NCBI GenBank assembly: GCA_963773945.1
Contig: CAVZDD010000005.1
Coordinates: 558,001 to 622,000, forward strand
Source of the DNA: JAKIWV01 sp963773945
GTDB taxonomy: Archaea > Thermoplasmatota > Thermoplasmata > Lutacidiplasmatales > UBA184
Direction: 5' to 3'
Length of the DNA: 64,000 bases
The notes under the pieces: generated by a model
Told to the model about the DNA's origin: nothing
What the model saw: the letters and a program-made list of their open reading frames with translations, nothing else
The model's database searches: none
Part shown: in pieces, positions 1-8,135 of the stretch
Layout: each line of letters opens with the position of its first letter
Position numbering within the stretch: the first letter of the stretch is position 1
Program-made: the position numbers and the translations under genes

Positions 1-413
1 CCGGGCAGGCCGGGTTGGGCGCCGCCGGATCCCAGCCGGCCGGGCTACCGGGCATGGCGGGCACTCCCACGACGCTGCCGCCCTGTCTCGGGGCCGCATG
101 CCGAGATCGATACATCGTCGCGAATCCCGCGGGCTTGGTCGGGGGGGATTACGCGGAGCGTGCCACTTTCACCGTGACGCAACCCCTCGCGCCGCCCGGC
201 GTCTCAACGGGCTTTCTGGTCGAACTGGTGGTGCACACCTCCACCGGTTGGATCGTCGGCCGGGCGTACGTGGCGACTGGCACCACGACGCGCATCGGTG
301 GCTCCACGATCACCTTAGTCCTGTACCTGAATCTAGGCACCGTCACGGCCCCTACCGTCCTCAGCGTTCACACGGTCGTGGACGAGTGCTCGTTGACGAC
401 GGTCTGCCCGTGA
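1..413 (+). CDS. C-terminal part of a secreted or surface protein
   Basis: The frame is open from the window edge, so the N-terminus is missing. The visible part begins Gly/Pro-rich and continues with alternating hydrophobic and Thr/Ser residues typical of an extracytoplasmic beta-strand domain. Two CxxxC-like cysteine pairs are present, one early (CLGAAC) and one at the C-terminus (CSLTTVC). No catalytic motif is visible. Its stop overlaps the start of the next gene (GTGA), so the two are probably co-transcribed. A pilin-like or envelope protein is possible; the family is not recognised. Confidence 0.55.
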   Translation, partial: GQAGLGAAGSQPAGLPGMAGTPTTLPPCLGAACRDRYIVANPAGLVGGDYAERATFTVTQPLAPPGVSTGFLVELVVHTSTGWIVGRAYVATGTTTRIGGSTITLVLYLNLGTVTAPTVLSVHTVVDECSLTTVCP

Positions 414-1114
414 GCAGGGGGGAAAGAGTGTCGTCGGACCGACCCGGAGGCGCGAAACACACCCCGCCCCCCCGGCAACCCTCGTTGCGTTCGAAACTCA
501 AGGAATCCTGGCCCCTCTTGGTGGCCGGGGGCGGCTGCGTGGCCCTCGCGGTCCTGTTGGAGCTCCAACGGACCACCCGTTCAATCGACCACCTTTCGCC
601 CACCTTACTGTTCCTGGCCGTCGGACTGACCGGGATCGGGGGGGGCGTGGCGTCGTATGTCGTGGGGCCGGAAGAGAACGGCGACGCCGTTGTCGCCCGC
701 CCCCTCGGGAGCGGCCCGAAGGAACGCGACTCGCGCAAGAAGTGGCCGCCGCGTGTTGGCGTAGCGGAGCGGTGGAACGGACGTCCGGTTCCGGACGTGA
801 TCTCCACCAGTCGCTTCGCAGCGGCGGCTCCCGCGGCAGGGTCATCCGCGAATTGGACGGACGAACCGGAGGACGCCGAGATCCCCCCCTCGGTGCTCCT
901 GGACGCCGGAACGTACCGACGCCCGCCGCGAGGGCGCAAGGGCCGCATCCTTCGGCTCTCGGAGGAGGGGGCCCTCACCGTATACTCTCTCGAAGACGCG
1001 CTTCGAGACCTGGAGCTCGTTGATCAGGTTGTCCACTCTCGGCGGAAAGGCGGCGCCACGACGGACCTGCCCGCACGGCGTCCCTCGTCGGACCGCTCTA
1101 ACGATCCAACGTAG
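410..1114 (+). CDS. membrane protein with two N-terminal TM helices, unknown function
   Basis: About 234 residues from the GTG that overlaps the preceding stop; a second in-frame GTG at 428 has a G-rich Shine-Dalgarno-like stretch before it and is an alternative start. After a basic N-terminus there are two predicted membrane helices (about residues 35-55 and 65-87), then a charged cytoplasmic region with a short conserved-looking core near the C-terminus (around GRILRLSEEGALTVYSLEDA). The tandem overlap suggests it works with the upstream surface protein. No family recognised. Confidence 0.6.
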   Translation: MSRGERVSSDRPGGAKHTPPPRQPSLRSKLKESWPLLVAGGGCVALAVLLELQRTTRSIDHLSPTLLFLAVGLTGIGGGVASYVVGPEENGDAVVARPLGSGPKERDSRKKWPPRVGVAERWNGRPVPDVISTSRFAAAAPAAGSSANWTDEPEDAEIPPSVLLDAGTYRRPPRGRKGRILRLSEEGALTVYSLEDALRDLELVDQVVHSRRKGGATTDLPARRPSSDRSNDPT

Positions 1115-1159
1115 GGGGTCCTAAATCCGGATCCCCGTCGCATTCTCTCTTCCGCGGGA

Positions 1160-2167
1160 CTAACTCGTAGACGACACGGAAGGGTCGGCGATCTTGACCA
1201 GCTGCTTTCCCAGGTTCGCTCCCGTGAAGAGTCGAGCGAGCGCCTTCGGCGCGTTCTCGAGGCCGACCAAGACGTCCACGTTCGACTTGAGCTGCCCGGA
1301 CCGAATCCATTCGCGGAGGGCGCCGATCGCTTCGGGGAACCGGTCGAAGTAGTCCTTCCCCAGCAGTCCCTCCATCCGGCCGTTGACCATGCACAGCTGA
1401 AGATAGTTCATCGGTCCCGGCCCGCGGACCGTTTGTTCGTAGACCGCGGTGCCCCCACAGACGACGACGCGTCCGTTGCGCCGGAGCCGAGCCAACGCTT
1501 CGTCGAGCAGGGGGCCGCCCACGTTGTCGAAGAAAATATCGATGCCGTCCGGGCACAACGCATCGAGCCGAGCCCCCACGTCCTCCAACCGATGGTCGAT
1601 GGCTCCATCGAGGTGAGCGTCTCCCAGGAGCCAGTCACATTTCTCTTTCCCGCCGGCAATGCCGATGACCCGAAGGCCCAGGATCTTCGCGATCTGGCCC
1701 GCCACCGAACCGACGCCACCGGCCGCAGCGGACACCACAAAAGTCTCTCCCGCGTGCGGGCGGGCGACCTCCAACACGCCAAAGTAAGCGACCATTCCTG
1801 TGATTCCCAACGGTCCTAATGCGAGCTCCGGCGAGACCCCGGGTGGAACTTTCACCATCGGGATGTACCCTCCGCCGTCGATGACAGAGTAGTCCTCCCA
1901 GCCGGAATATCCGTGGACGAGGTCGCCGGGTCGGAAAACCGGATGGTTAGAGGCGAGAACCTCGGAGATCGCGATTCCACGCATCGCACGCCCAATAGGA
2001 AACCCATCCTGTTCCGCGGGGATCCCCATGCCCAGCACCGCCGTGGGCTCCATCGATAGCCAGAGGTTTCGGACCAGGGCCTGGCCGGCGCCTGGCACCG
2101 GGATCGCAGATTCTGTCCACCGGAAGTTGTGATCCCCTACGTGTCCGTCGGGTCGGCTCGCGACCAC
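1160..2167 (-). CDS. NADP-dependent MDR-family oxidoreductase (CurA/PTGR-like)
   Basis: Zinc-independent medium-chain dehydrogenase/reductase of the prostaglandin/leukotriene reductase group, reducing the double bond of enones or alkenals with NADPH. The nucleotide-binding Rossmann motif is SAAAGGVGSVAGQIAK, followed by the family signatures DNVGGPLLDE and a MEGLL-FDRF region. Start choice is awkward: the family's N-terminal motif (INRQW) continues in frame upstream of the first GTG at 2167, back to a stop at about 2249, but no ATG, GTG or TTG is found there. The real start may be non-standard, or a base may be wrong. It diverges from the VOC gene. Confidence 0.85.
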   Translation of the reverse strand: MVASRPDGHVGDHNFRWTESAIPVPGAGQALVRNLWLSMEPTAVLGMGIPAEQDGFPIGRAMRGIAISEVLASNHPVFRPGDLVHGYSGWEDYSVIDGGGYIPMVKVPPGVSPELALGPLGITGMVAYFGVLEVARPHAGETFVVSAAAGGVGSVAGQIAKILGLRVIGIAGGKEKCDWLLGDAHLDGAIDHRLEDVGARLDALCPDGIDIFFDNVGGPLLDEALARLRRNGRVVVCGGTAVYEQTVRGPGPMNYLQLCMVNGRMEGLLGKDYFDRFPEAIGALREWIRSGQLKSNVDVLVGLENAPKALARLFTGANLGKQLVKIADPSVSSTS

Positions 2168-2249
2168 CCATTGCCGATTGATTTCGTCGGGCGTACTGAA
2201 CTTTCGCTGCTCTTCGTGAAGAGGAACACGGCGGCGAGGATGGCGGCGC

Positions 2250-2260
2250 TATTTATAGAA
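2250..2260 (-). promoter_or_regulatory. TATA box of the MDR oxidoreductase gene
   Basis: On the minus strand the sequence reads TTCTATAAAT, a strong archaeal TATA element. Transcription would start near 2225-2230, about 60 nt before the first recognisable start codon. Confidence 0.6.
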
Positions 2261-2289
2261 TCAAAAGAGGGGGAGAAAATCCTACGGGC

Positions 2290-2309
2290 GTGAGCCGGAG
2301 CTGGCTCAC
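2290..2309. repeat. perfect inverted repeat between divergent genes
   Basis: GTGAGCC and GGCTCAC, 7-bp arms separated by 6 nt, lie between the divergent MDR and VOC promoters. Position and symmetry fit an operator for a dimeric regulator shared by the two genes; a small hairpin is the alternative. Confidence 0.4.
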
Positions 2310-2318
2310 CGGAGGAGT

Positions 2319-2325
2319 CCTATAG
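2319..2325 (+). promoter_or_regulatory. TATA-like element of the VOC gene
   Basis: CCTATAG is centred 27 bp before the ATG at 2349, the spacing expected for a leaderless archaeal transcript. Confidence 0.4.
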
Positions 2326-2348
2326 GGAAGTCTGCCCTACTCCGTGGG

Positions 2349-2741
2349 ATGTTTCGGAAGGTCGATTGCGTCCGAATTCGAGTCCCGGACCTGGACGAGG
2401 GTCTGAAGTTCTACTGCGAGCAACTCGGCCACGAGCTAGCGTGGCGACGAGGGAGCGTCGAAGCAGGACTTCGCCTGCCCCAGTCCGACACGGAGCTCGT
2501 CCTGTTCACCACCCCCACCGACCTAGGGAACGATTCCCCCGAGGTCGACCTGCTCGTCGACTCGGCCGACGAAGCGTCGGCGCGTCTGGGAAGTCTGGGC
2601 GGCCAGGTTCTCGAAGGACCCTTTGACATTCCGGTCGGTCGTTGTGCGGTGGTGATGGACCCGTTCGGAAACAAATTGGTTGTGCTGGATTTGTCGAAGG
2701 GACTTCTGCGGACCGATACCCATCAGAATGTGGTCGAGTGA
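2349..2741 (+). CDS. VOC-superfamily (glyoxalase/bleomycin resistance) protein
   Basis: 130 residues with one vicinal-oxygen-chelate module pair: VRIRVPDLDEGLKFYCEQLG at the start, an ELVLF strand near residue 50, and the C-terminal strand-turn DPFGNKLVVLDL. Such proteins dimerise around a divalent metal and act on small electrophiles or bind ligands; the substrate cannot be read from sequence. Divergence from the MDR enone reductase, with an inverted repeat between them, suggests a shared role in handling reactive carbonyls (inference). The next gene starts 3 nt after the stop. Confidence 0.85.
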   Translation: MFRKVDCVRIRVPDLDEGLKFYCEQLGHELAWRRGSVEAGLRLPQSDTELVLFTTPTDLGNDSPEVDLLVDSADEASARLGSLGGQVLEGPFDIPVGRCAVVMDPFGNKLVVLDLSKGLLRTDTHQNVVE

Positions 2742-2744
2742 ATT

Positions 2745-3245
2745 ATGAGCCTCGGCTACCGCCCGGCGACCGATACTGGCGAAGCCGACCTCCTCCTCTT
2801 CGTAGCCGGTGAACCGGATCCCGGTGGTGGATCAGGTTTGAATGTTGAGACCTCCGTCGTCCGACGCCTCGCCGGTGCCATCATCGGCGTTCGGTGGCTC
2901 GGGCCCCGAGTGGATTCCCAGTCAACGGGTGATGCCCAGCCACCTCCCCTCGATGACCGTCCTTGGCATCTTCCGTCGCAACAAATCCAGTGTGTCAACC
3001 TGGTTTCCGAGATCGCCCATAGTCTCGCGAAAAGAGTGGCCCTCGTTGACGTGAACCGACCGGCGGGACGGGCCCCCCTCATCGACTACTGGGTGGGCAG
3101 TGACAGTGTGCTTCCCCTGCTCGTCCGGCTGGATGGGACCCGCCTCGAAGGCATCGAACAGTTCACACCGAAGGCCCTGCGTCGATTTATCAGTCAGCCG
3201 TTAAGGCCACACGGGTCCCGAGACGAGCCGCTACGGAGCGCCTGA
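2745..3245 (+). CDS. protein with possible thioredoxin-fold C-terminal half
   Basis: 166 residues, starting 3 nt after the VOC stop and so probably co-transcribed. The N-terminal half is low-complexity and not recognised. The C-terminal part (about residues 90-155) has VALVDVNRP, then LPLLVRLDGTRLEGIEQFTP and a final helix, resembling the beta-strand/cis-Pro/helix end of thioredoxin-like proteins. No CxxC motif is present, so redox activity is unlikely. The fold is a guess. Confidence 0.5.
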   Translation: MSLGYRPATDTGEADLLLFVAGEPDPGGGSGLNVETSVVRRLAGAIIGVRWLGPRVDSQSTGDAQPPPLDDRPWHLPSQQIQCVNLVSEIAHSLAKRVALVDVNRPAGRAPLIDYWVGSDSVLPLLVRLDGTRLEGIEQFTPKALRRFISQPLRPHGSRDEPLRSA

Positions 3246-3341
3246 CCGAGGGCGGGCCGGGAATCCTTATCCGGAACCGGACCCTGGTACGGTGATGGCC
3301 GCCGCCACGACGCCCCGGGCCGGCCGGATCGACAGGTCTGG

Positions 3342-3779
3342 GTGGGACTGGCCGTGGCCGCGGCCGTTGCCATCGGCGTGGTGGAGATTGTCCTGGTGGT
3401 CCTGATTTCGGGCGTCGGCATGGTGGTCATCAGTAATGCGTCAGTCGAATGGAGTACCCCTCCCACCGACTTCTGTCCCTATGGGTACACGACCGGTGGC
3501 CCGCCCTCCGTCTTGGAAGTGCGATTCGGATCCGTCTTCAATCTGAGCTGGGGGATCGGATGTGAACCCTATGGACCGGGGAACACCACCGGCGGCACGT
3601 ACGTGATCAGTTCGGTCATTTCGTCCACCTGGGGATATCAGGTAGTGTCTTCCAACGTGCCCGTGGTGTTCGGCTACGACCGAGTTGGCTACTTCAACGT
3701 CAGTGTTCGGGCACCGGACTGGCCCGCCGATGGATCGCTCGTTTTGACCGTCGAAGGTGGGCCCCTCCCGGCCGAGTGA
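3342..3779 (+). CDS. single-pass membrane-anchored extracytoplasmic protein
   Basis: 145 residues from the first in-frame start, a GTG. A long hydrophobic helix (about residues 1-35) is followed by an exported domain rich in Ser, Thr, Gly, Val and aromatic residues, with two cysteines (positions about 46 and 73) that may form a disulfide, and several N-x-S/T sequons. The frame stays open upstream without another start, so a few residues may be missing. This resembles archaeal type IV pilin-like or surface-anchored proteins, but no signature peptidase site is clear. Confidence 0.55.
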   Translation: MGLAVAAAVAIGVVEIVLVVLISGVGMVVISNASVEWSTPPTDFCPYGYTTGGPPSVLEVRFGSVFNLSWGIGCEPYGPGNTTGGTYVISSVISSTWGYQVVSSNVPVVFGYDRVGYFNVSVRAPDWPADGSLVLTVEGGPLPAE

Positions 3780-3822
3780 TACGCGAGCCTCGAGGGGACT
3801 CTATCGCCCCCGGTTCGAATCG

Positions 3823-3848
3823 GCCCGATGCGGGGGTGCCTTTCGGGC
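3823..3848 (+). terminator. possible hairpin terminator after the surface-protein gene
   Basis: GCCCGA and TCGGGC form a perfect 6-bp stem with a 14-nt loop about 45 nt after the stop. No T-run follows, so this is only a candidate. Confidence 0.25.
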
Positions 3849-3926
3849 TAGCGGAGCCTGGCCAAACGGTCCACCAGATGGTCTAGGGTGACGTCCGCTT
3901 CGAGGGTCGACTGCTTTCACTTGGAA

Positions 3927-3944
3927 CCCGAAGCCGCTAGAGGG
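3927..3944. repeat. direct copy of the tRNA-Thr 3' end (att-like)
   Basis: CCCGAAGCCGCTAGAGGG occurs here and again at 4475-4492, where 13 of its bases are the 3' end of tRNA-Thr and 5 are the flank. An 18-bp exact direct repeat of a tRNA 3' terminus is the usual footprint of site-specific integration by a tyrosine integrase. Confidence 0.55.
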
Positions 3945-4068
3945 CAGCTAGCAAAGGGTGTAACTCCCAGTGGGTCGCCGACGAGGATCGAGCCGATTCG
4001 GCCGGCTGGCTTGTTTGGCGGGGGACGACTTGATGACCCTGAAGTGAGTAACATCAGGGAGCGCGATC

Positions 4069-4305
4069 ATGCCGGAAACCAAGAAGCCATCAACGAAGCG
4101 CTTTTTCGTCGTGCTGCGAAAGATTCGAGGGAACAAGTGGGAGTTGATAGGGGAGTTCGACTACCGACCGGGCAGCACATCACAGACAGCACGCTTTCTG
4201 GCGGTCCGCGAAGCGTCCCAGGGGAAGGCGCGCCAGGGTGAGGTTTACGCTGCTGTTCCCCGGAGCGAATGGCGCGTTGCCCTCGACTGGCAATCGCGTG
4301 TGTGA
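4069..4305 (+). CDS. small basic protein inside the att-flanked segment
   Basis: 78 residues from an ATG, predicted soluble and basic. FFVVLRKIRGNKWELIGEFDY reads like a beta-hairpin, followed by a helix (ARFLAVREA) and a strand ending VYAAVPRSEWRVAL, a compact alpha/beta pattern seen in small plasmid or virus proteins. No family is recognised. It is the only plausible gene between the two tRNA-end repeats. Confidence 0.5.
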   Translation: MPETKKPSTKRFFVVLRKIRGNKWELIGEFDYRPGSTSQTARFLAVREASQGKARQGEVYAAVPRSEWRVALDWQSRV

Positions 4306-4479
4306 GCCCACCGAACCGTCCCATCTCAACACATCTCCCCGCTGTTTGGTTCGGATTGCGCACCCTCCGAATGCCGGCCCGATTTAGAGCCCGGGGATTG
4401 TTTGGGGGCACTTAGAACTCTCCACGTCACTTGGACGCGGGTCCGGGTTACTAAGGCCGCCTCACAAGACGGTCCCCGA

Positions 4480-4552
4480 AGCCGCTAGAGGGAGTCGAAC
4501 CCCCGACCTGCTGATTACAAATCAGCTGCTCTACCTGCTGAGCTATAGCGGC
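4480..4552 (-). tRNA. tRNA-Thr (anticodon TGT)
   Basis: A 73-nt cloverleaf on the minus strand: acceptor GCCGCTA/TAGCGGC, D-stem GCTC/GAGC, anticodon stem GCTGA/TCAGC with loop TTTGTAA (anticodon TGT), T-stem GGGGG/CCCTC with loop TTCGACT, discriminator T. There is no intron and CCA is not encoded. Its 3' end is duplicated at 3927-3944. Confidence 0.95.
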
Positions 4553-4706
4553 ATCCGTGGGGCGGGTCTCGCCCTCCGTGGTTCAGACGCCCACCGATAT
4601 GAACCGCTCTATCCGCGGGAGAGCCCTACCAATCGATTAGGCGAGAACGTTCGCCCCCGGCTAGCCAGGTCCCGTACGGTCCAAGGATGTTCGAGCCTGC
4701 AAGCGC

Positions 4707-5204
4707 TCAATCCGAGGGCGCGCCGCACCGGTCGCAGCGCGCTAGGCTAGGGTCGAACAGCTTCCCGCAGTTGTTGCAACGGAGCGTGAGCCATGCCGGT
4801 TGGGGCGAGCCACCAGCAGCGACCGAGGAGATCCAAAAGAAGAACGCCAGGCCGAGGCCCAAGGCCAAGACGGCGAGGATCACGACGACTGCCGCGTATA
4901 CCGAGTATGGGTCGTAGGGTATGTAGACGCAGTTCCCAGGGGTTCCGATGCACTCCGGTTGCGAATAGATGGAGAGCACGATTCCCAGGACGAAGAGCCC
5001 TACCGAGGCGCCTAGCAGAGCGCCTCCAAGCGAGCGCCTCTTTGGACGCAAGGTTTCCGTCCACGGTCCGACCACGGCGGTCCCGTCCACTGCCGGGGGT
5101 GCCGTCGAGGATCCAGCGAGGGCTGGCATGTCCTTCGAAGTGAGAATCTGCGAGCTGATAGAAATGCCGGCCCCGGTTGCCCGTGGCCGGAACGGGTTGG
5201 TCAT
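4707..5204 (-). CDS. two-TM membrane protein with C-terminal zinc ribbon
   Basis: 165 residues. A Ser/Thr/Pro-rich N-terminus leads to two membrane helices (about residues 59-80 and 101-125) joined by a loop with two cysteines (CIGTPGNC). The C-terminus carries a rubredoxin-like zinc ribbon, CNNCG and CDRCG spaced by 11 residues. The zinc ribbon would face the cytoplasm if the termini do. Many small proteins of this shape occur in this genome; function unknown. Confidence 0.65.
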   Translation of the reverse strand: MTNPFRPRATGAGISISSQILTSKDMPALAGSSTAPPAVDGTAVVGPWTETLRPKRRSLGGALLGASVGLFVLGIVLSIYSQPECIGTPGNCVYIPYDPYSVYAAVVVILAVLALGLGLAFFFWISSVAAGGSPQPAWLTLRCNNCGKLFDPSLARCDRCGAPSD

Positions 5205-5487
5205 CTATTCTTCGGTGGAGGACCGAACGAGCCGATGGCTCGCACCTCGCATTTCGAGTTCGGCGACGGAGCGTTCGGCCCAATTCGGTCAAAATCTCTG
5301 ATGAGAGTCGCTCTGTTGACTATAGCGGCACACCTCAGAGAACTGGACCGATCCATGGGGTAGTCATCCATCTCAGCTAAGACAGCTTTCTTCGGTCGGT
5401 CTGGGGTTTCTATGTGCCGAACGTCGTGTTCTCGCTTCGGAGGTGTGCCGCGACAGGTGTTATCCCCCCCGAGCCGGTCCAGTCTGC

Positions 5488-5766
5488 ATGGTCTCGGCTC
5501 AACCGCCACCCTCCGTGATGTTCGAGGCCGCGACATCCCCCGGGTCCGCTCGAACGCCGCAGACCAACTGGTGGATGGTTTCTGGGTTGATGATTGCCCT
5601 GGGAGGGCTCTCGATCGGGATCGGATTCGTACTCCTTGGTTTCAGCATCTTTGCCACGGCCCCCAGCCCCGATTATGTGGGGGGCTTCTACTCCCTCGTA
5701 GGGGTGGGGATAGCATTCATCGGGCTGAGTTGGCTGTTTGCCCGCATAAGCCCGCGGTCGCGATAA
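5488..5766 (+). CDS. small two-TM membrane protein
   Basis: 92 residues from ATG 5488; an upstream ATG at 5443 is possible, but the first residues would be unlike a protein start. A polar N-terminus of about 28 residues precedes two hydrophobic helices (about 29-53 and 62-83) and a short basic tail. No family recognised. Confidence 0.5.
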   Translation: MVSAQPPPSVMFEAATSPGSARTPQTNWWMVSGLMIALGGLSIGIGFVLLGFSIFATAPSPDYVGGFYSLVGVGIAFIGLSWLFARISPRSR

Positions 5767-5865
5767 ACCGGCGTCCGGACGCCCGCATTAGGCACGGGGG
5801 TCGACGCCTCTGCAAGATTGGGTACCCCGACAAGCTTTCCTCAGCCGGTCCCGGTGCGTCGGTGG

Positions 5866-7527
5866 ATGGCTAGCGTTACGTCCGTCGCCCGCGAAATCCG
5901 GGCCCCTCGCGGCAAGGAACTCGCGTGTAGGGGGTGGGCCCAAGAAGGGGCGCTTCGCCTCCTGATGAACAATCTCGACCCCGATGTAGCGGCGGACCCG
6001 GCCCACCTCATCGTGTACGGTGGACGTGGAAAGGCCGCGCGAAATTGGGCGGCCTTCGACAAGATCGTCGCAACGTTGAAAACGCTCGGCGAGGACGAGA
6101 CCCTTCTGATTCAATCCGGCAAACCGGTCGGAGTCTTTCCGACCCACCCCGGTGCTCCTCGCGTGCTGATTGCGAACGCCCTGATCGTTCCCCATTGGGC
6201 CACGGACGAGATCTTCTGGGAGTTGGAGGCGAAGGGCCTCACGATGTACGGTCAGATGACCGCGGGAAGCTGGATCTACATCGGGACCCAAGGAGTCCTG
6301 CAAGGCACGTACGAGACTCTCGCGTCGCTGGCCCGCGGCGAGTTCCATGCCGAAACTCTTGCGGGCCGGTGGATGCTTTCCTCCGGCCTCGGCGAGATGG
6401 GCGGGGCGCAACCTCTCGCGGTCACGATGTTGGGCGGAGTGGCCCTCGTCGTGGACGTCGATCCGGAGAAGATCGCCCGCCGTCTCCGACTCGAGTACCT
6501 CGACGTCGAGGCCTCCAGCTTGGACGATGCGCTCCAGCGGGTGCGTGAAGCAATCGCCGAACTCCGCCCGCTCTCAGTTGGACTCGCGGCGAATGCCGCC
6601 GATGTCTACCCAGAACTAGTCCGCCGGGGCGTCACCCCGGACATCGTCTCCGACCAAACCGCGGCCCATGACGTTACCGTCGGATACATACCTCGCGGGC
6701 TCACCATCTCCGCCGCCGCAAGTTTACGAAGGGAGGACCCAACCAAGTACCGCGCGGACGTTTACCGATCCATTGCCGGTGAGGCGCAGGCGATCCTGGC
6801 GTTGATGGCGAAGGGCGCGCGGGCGTTTGAATACGGCAACGCCTTTCGGGCCCGGGCCCAAGAGGCTGGCGTCGGCAACGCGTTCGACATCCCCGGCTAC
6901 GTCCCGAAGTACATTCGGCCGCTGTTCGCCGTCGGCAGCGGTCCATTCCGTTGGGTAGCCCTGAGCGGGGACCCGGCCGACATTCAGGCTATCGACCGGA
7001 TGATCCTCCGGGAATACGCGGACAACTCCCACCTCTGTCGTTGGATCCGGCTCGCCGGCGAGCGGGTCCGGTTCCAGGGGCTGCCCGCCCGGATCTGTTA
7101 CATGGGTTATGGGGAACGGGAGCGGTTCGGCCATCTCGTGAACGCGATGGTGCGATCCGGGGAGCTCTCGGCGCCTATCGCCATCGGACGCGACCACCAT
7201 GACACAGGGAGTGTCGCGAGTCCGTACCGGGAAACCGAGGGCATGCGCGATGGATCCGACGCCATCGCGGATTGGCCCATCCTAAACGCGCTGCTCAATG
7301 TGGCCGGGGGCGCGTCCTGGGTTTCGGTGCATCACGGGGGGGGCGTCGGGATCGGCAACTCGATCCACGCCGGATTCGTGCTCATCGTAGATGGGACCGA
7401 GGACGCCGATGCCCGGGTCTCTCGGGTGCTGAACAACGACACCGGCATCGGGGTAGCCCGTCATGCGGACGCCGGCTATCCGGAATCCCTCGGGCTGCTC
7501 CGCGACGCCCGATTCCGCGTGCCCTAG
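5866..7527 (+). CDS. hutU: urocanate hydratase
   Basis: Urocanase adds water to urocanate, giving 4-imidazolone-5-propionate, the second step of histidine degradation, using tightly bound NAD+ as an electrophile. About 553 residues from ATG 5866, the usual family length; an upstream TTG (5818) would add an unconserved stretch. Family signatures are visible: GWAQEGALRLLMNNLDP near the N-terminus, VYGGRGKAARNW, ARICYMGYGERERFG, and the glycine-rich HHGGGVGIGNSIHAG region near the C-terminus. Histidine ammonia-lyase, imidazolonepropionase and later Hut enzymes are not in this window. The gene stands alone between convergent and divergent neighbours. Confidence 0.95.
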   Translation: MASVTSVAREIRAPRGKELACRGWAQEGALRLLMNNLDPDVAADPAHLIVYGGRGKAARNWAAFDKIVATLKTLGEDETLLIQSGKPVGVFPTHPGAPRVLIANALIVPHWATDEIFWELEAKGLTMYGQMTAGSWIYIGTQGVLQGTYETLASLARGEFHAETLAGRWMLSSGLGEMGGAQPLAVTMLGGVALVVDVDPEKIARRLRLEYLDVEASSLDDALQRVREAIAELRPLSVGLAANAADVYPELVRRGVTPDIVSDQTAAHDVTVGYIPRGLTISAAASLRREDPTKYRADVYRSIAGEAQAILALMAKGARAFEYGNAFRARAQEAGVGNAFDIPGYVPKYIRPLFAVGSGPFRWVALSGDPADIQAIDRMILREYADNSHLCRWIRLAGERVRFQGLPARICYMGYGERERFGHLVNAMVRSGELSAPIAIGRDHHDTGSVASPYRETEGMRDGSDAIADWPILNALLNVAGGASWVSVHHGGGVGIGNSIHAGFVLIVDGTEDADARVSRVLNNDTGIGVARHADAGYPESLGLLRDARFRVP

Positions 7528-7559
7528 GCGAGCCCGATTTGTCCGGGCGAACCTCTCCG

Positions 7560-8048
7560 TCAGGACCGGCGGGTCTTTGGGGTGGGACTCTCGCCCAGTC
7601 GGTCCAGCGCAGTAGCGAGCATCCGCTGATCAGTGTCGAATTTCAAGAGAGGACCCGCGACCCGGCCGTCCACCCAACGGGCCTCGTCGAACGTGGACTC
7701 GAGCGTCGTATCGGTTTCGACGGTGAACGCGAGAAAATAAACCGACGTCTTGAACACGTTAAGGTCGTGGGACCTGTCGTAGAATCGATAGGCGACTTCC
7801 CCCAGCTCCTCCCGGATATCGAGGTCGGTCAGTCCGCACTCTTCCGTGATTTCCCTTCGCGCCGCCTCCAGCAACGTCTCCCCTGGTTCCACGTGCCCCT
7901 TGGGGAAGCACCACCGGTCCTCGGCGGGCTCGTGCAGGAGAAGGAAGCGCCGCTGCTTCGGTTCGACCACGACCGCACCGGCGGCGAGTTCGGCGACGGC
8001 CGGCCGGTCGGCGCGAAAAGGGTGGACACCGGCAGGAGAGCGGGCCAT
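7560..8048 (-). CDS. NUDIX hydrolase
   Basis: 162 residues from ATG 8048. The full Nudix box is present (GHVEPGETLLEAARREITEE followed by CGL), giving the Mg2+-binding REITEE helix. The surrounding sequence (WCFPKGHVEPGE, then a VKF-like YRFYDRSHDLNVFKT segment) resembles the diadenosine-tetraphosphate hydrolase type, so dinucleoside polyphosphates or another nucleoside diphosphate derivative are likely substrates. Divergent from the acyl-CoA ligase gene. Confidence 0.85.
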   Translation of the reverse strand: MARSPAGVHPFRADRPAVAELAAGAVVVEPKQRRFLLLHEPAEDRWCFPKGHVEPGETLLEAARREITEECGLTDLDIREELGEVAYRFYDRSHDLNVFKTSVYFLAFTVETDTTLESTFDEARWVDGRVAGPLLKFDTDQRMLATALDRLGESPTPKTRRS

Positions 8049-8099
8049 GCGGGTACGAGGTCCGGGTCCGCTAAGAACTCTCCGGGGCGGCGGCCGAAT

Positions 8100-8107
8100 G
8101 TTTATGG
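8100..8107 (+). promoter_or_regulatory. TATA box of the acyl-CoA ligase gene
   Basis: GTTTATGG is centred about 32 bp upstream of ATG 8136, implying a near-leaderless mRNA. Confidence 0.45.
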
Positions 8108-8135
8108 CTGTCAGCCGGCTCGGCGGTCGGACGCG

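Larger units (their letters stand above)
3927..4492. mobile_element. possible remnant of an element integrated at tRNA-Thr
   Basis: About 550 bp bounded by the 18-bp direct repeat, lying on the 3' side of the tRNA as expected. It carries one small gene (4069-4305) and no integrase. If real, it is a shrunken relic or satellite of an integrated plasmid or virus. A simple local duplication of the tRNA end is the alternative. Confidence 0.35.

Noticed and set aside
3805..3900. tRNA-like pieces (GGTTCGAATC and GAGCCTGGCCAAA) upstream of the att-like repeat
   Set aside because: The two pieces are in the wrong order for one tRNA and do not pair into acceptor and T-stems; at most a decayed fragment.
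8071..8090. Recurring (T)AAGAACTCTCC-like motif, also near 4413, 11730 and 39725
   Set aside because: Copies differ in orientation and distance to genes; some may be weak promoters, but no consistent regulon could be argued.
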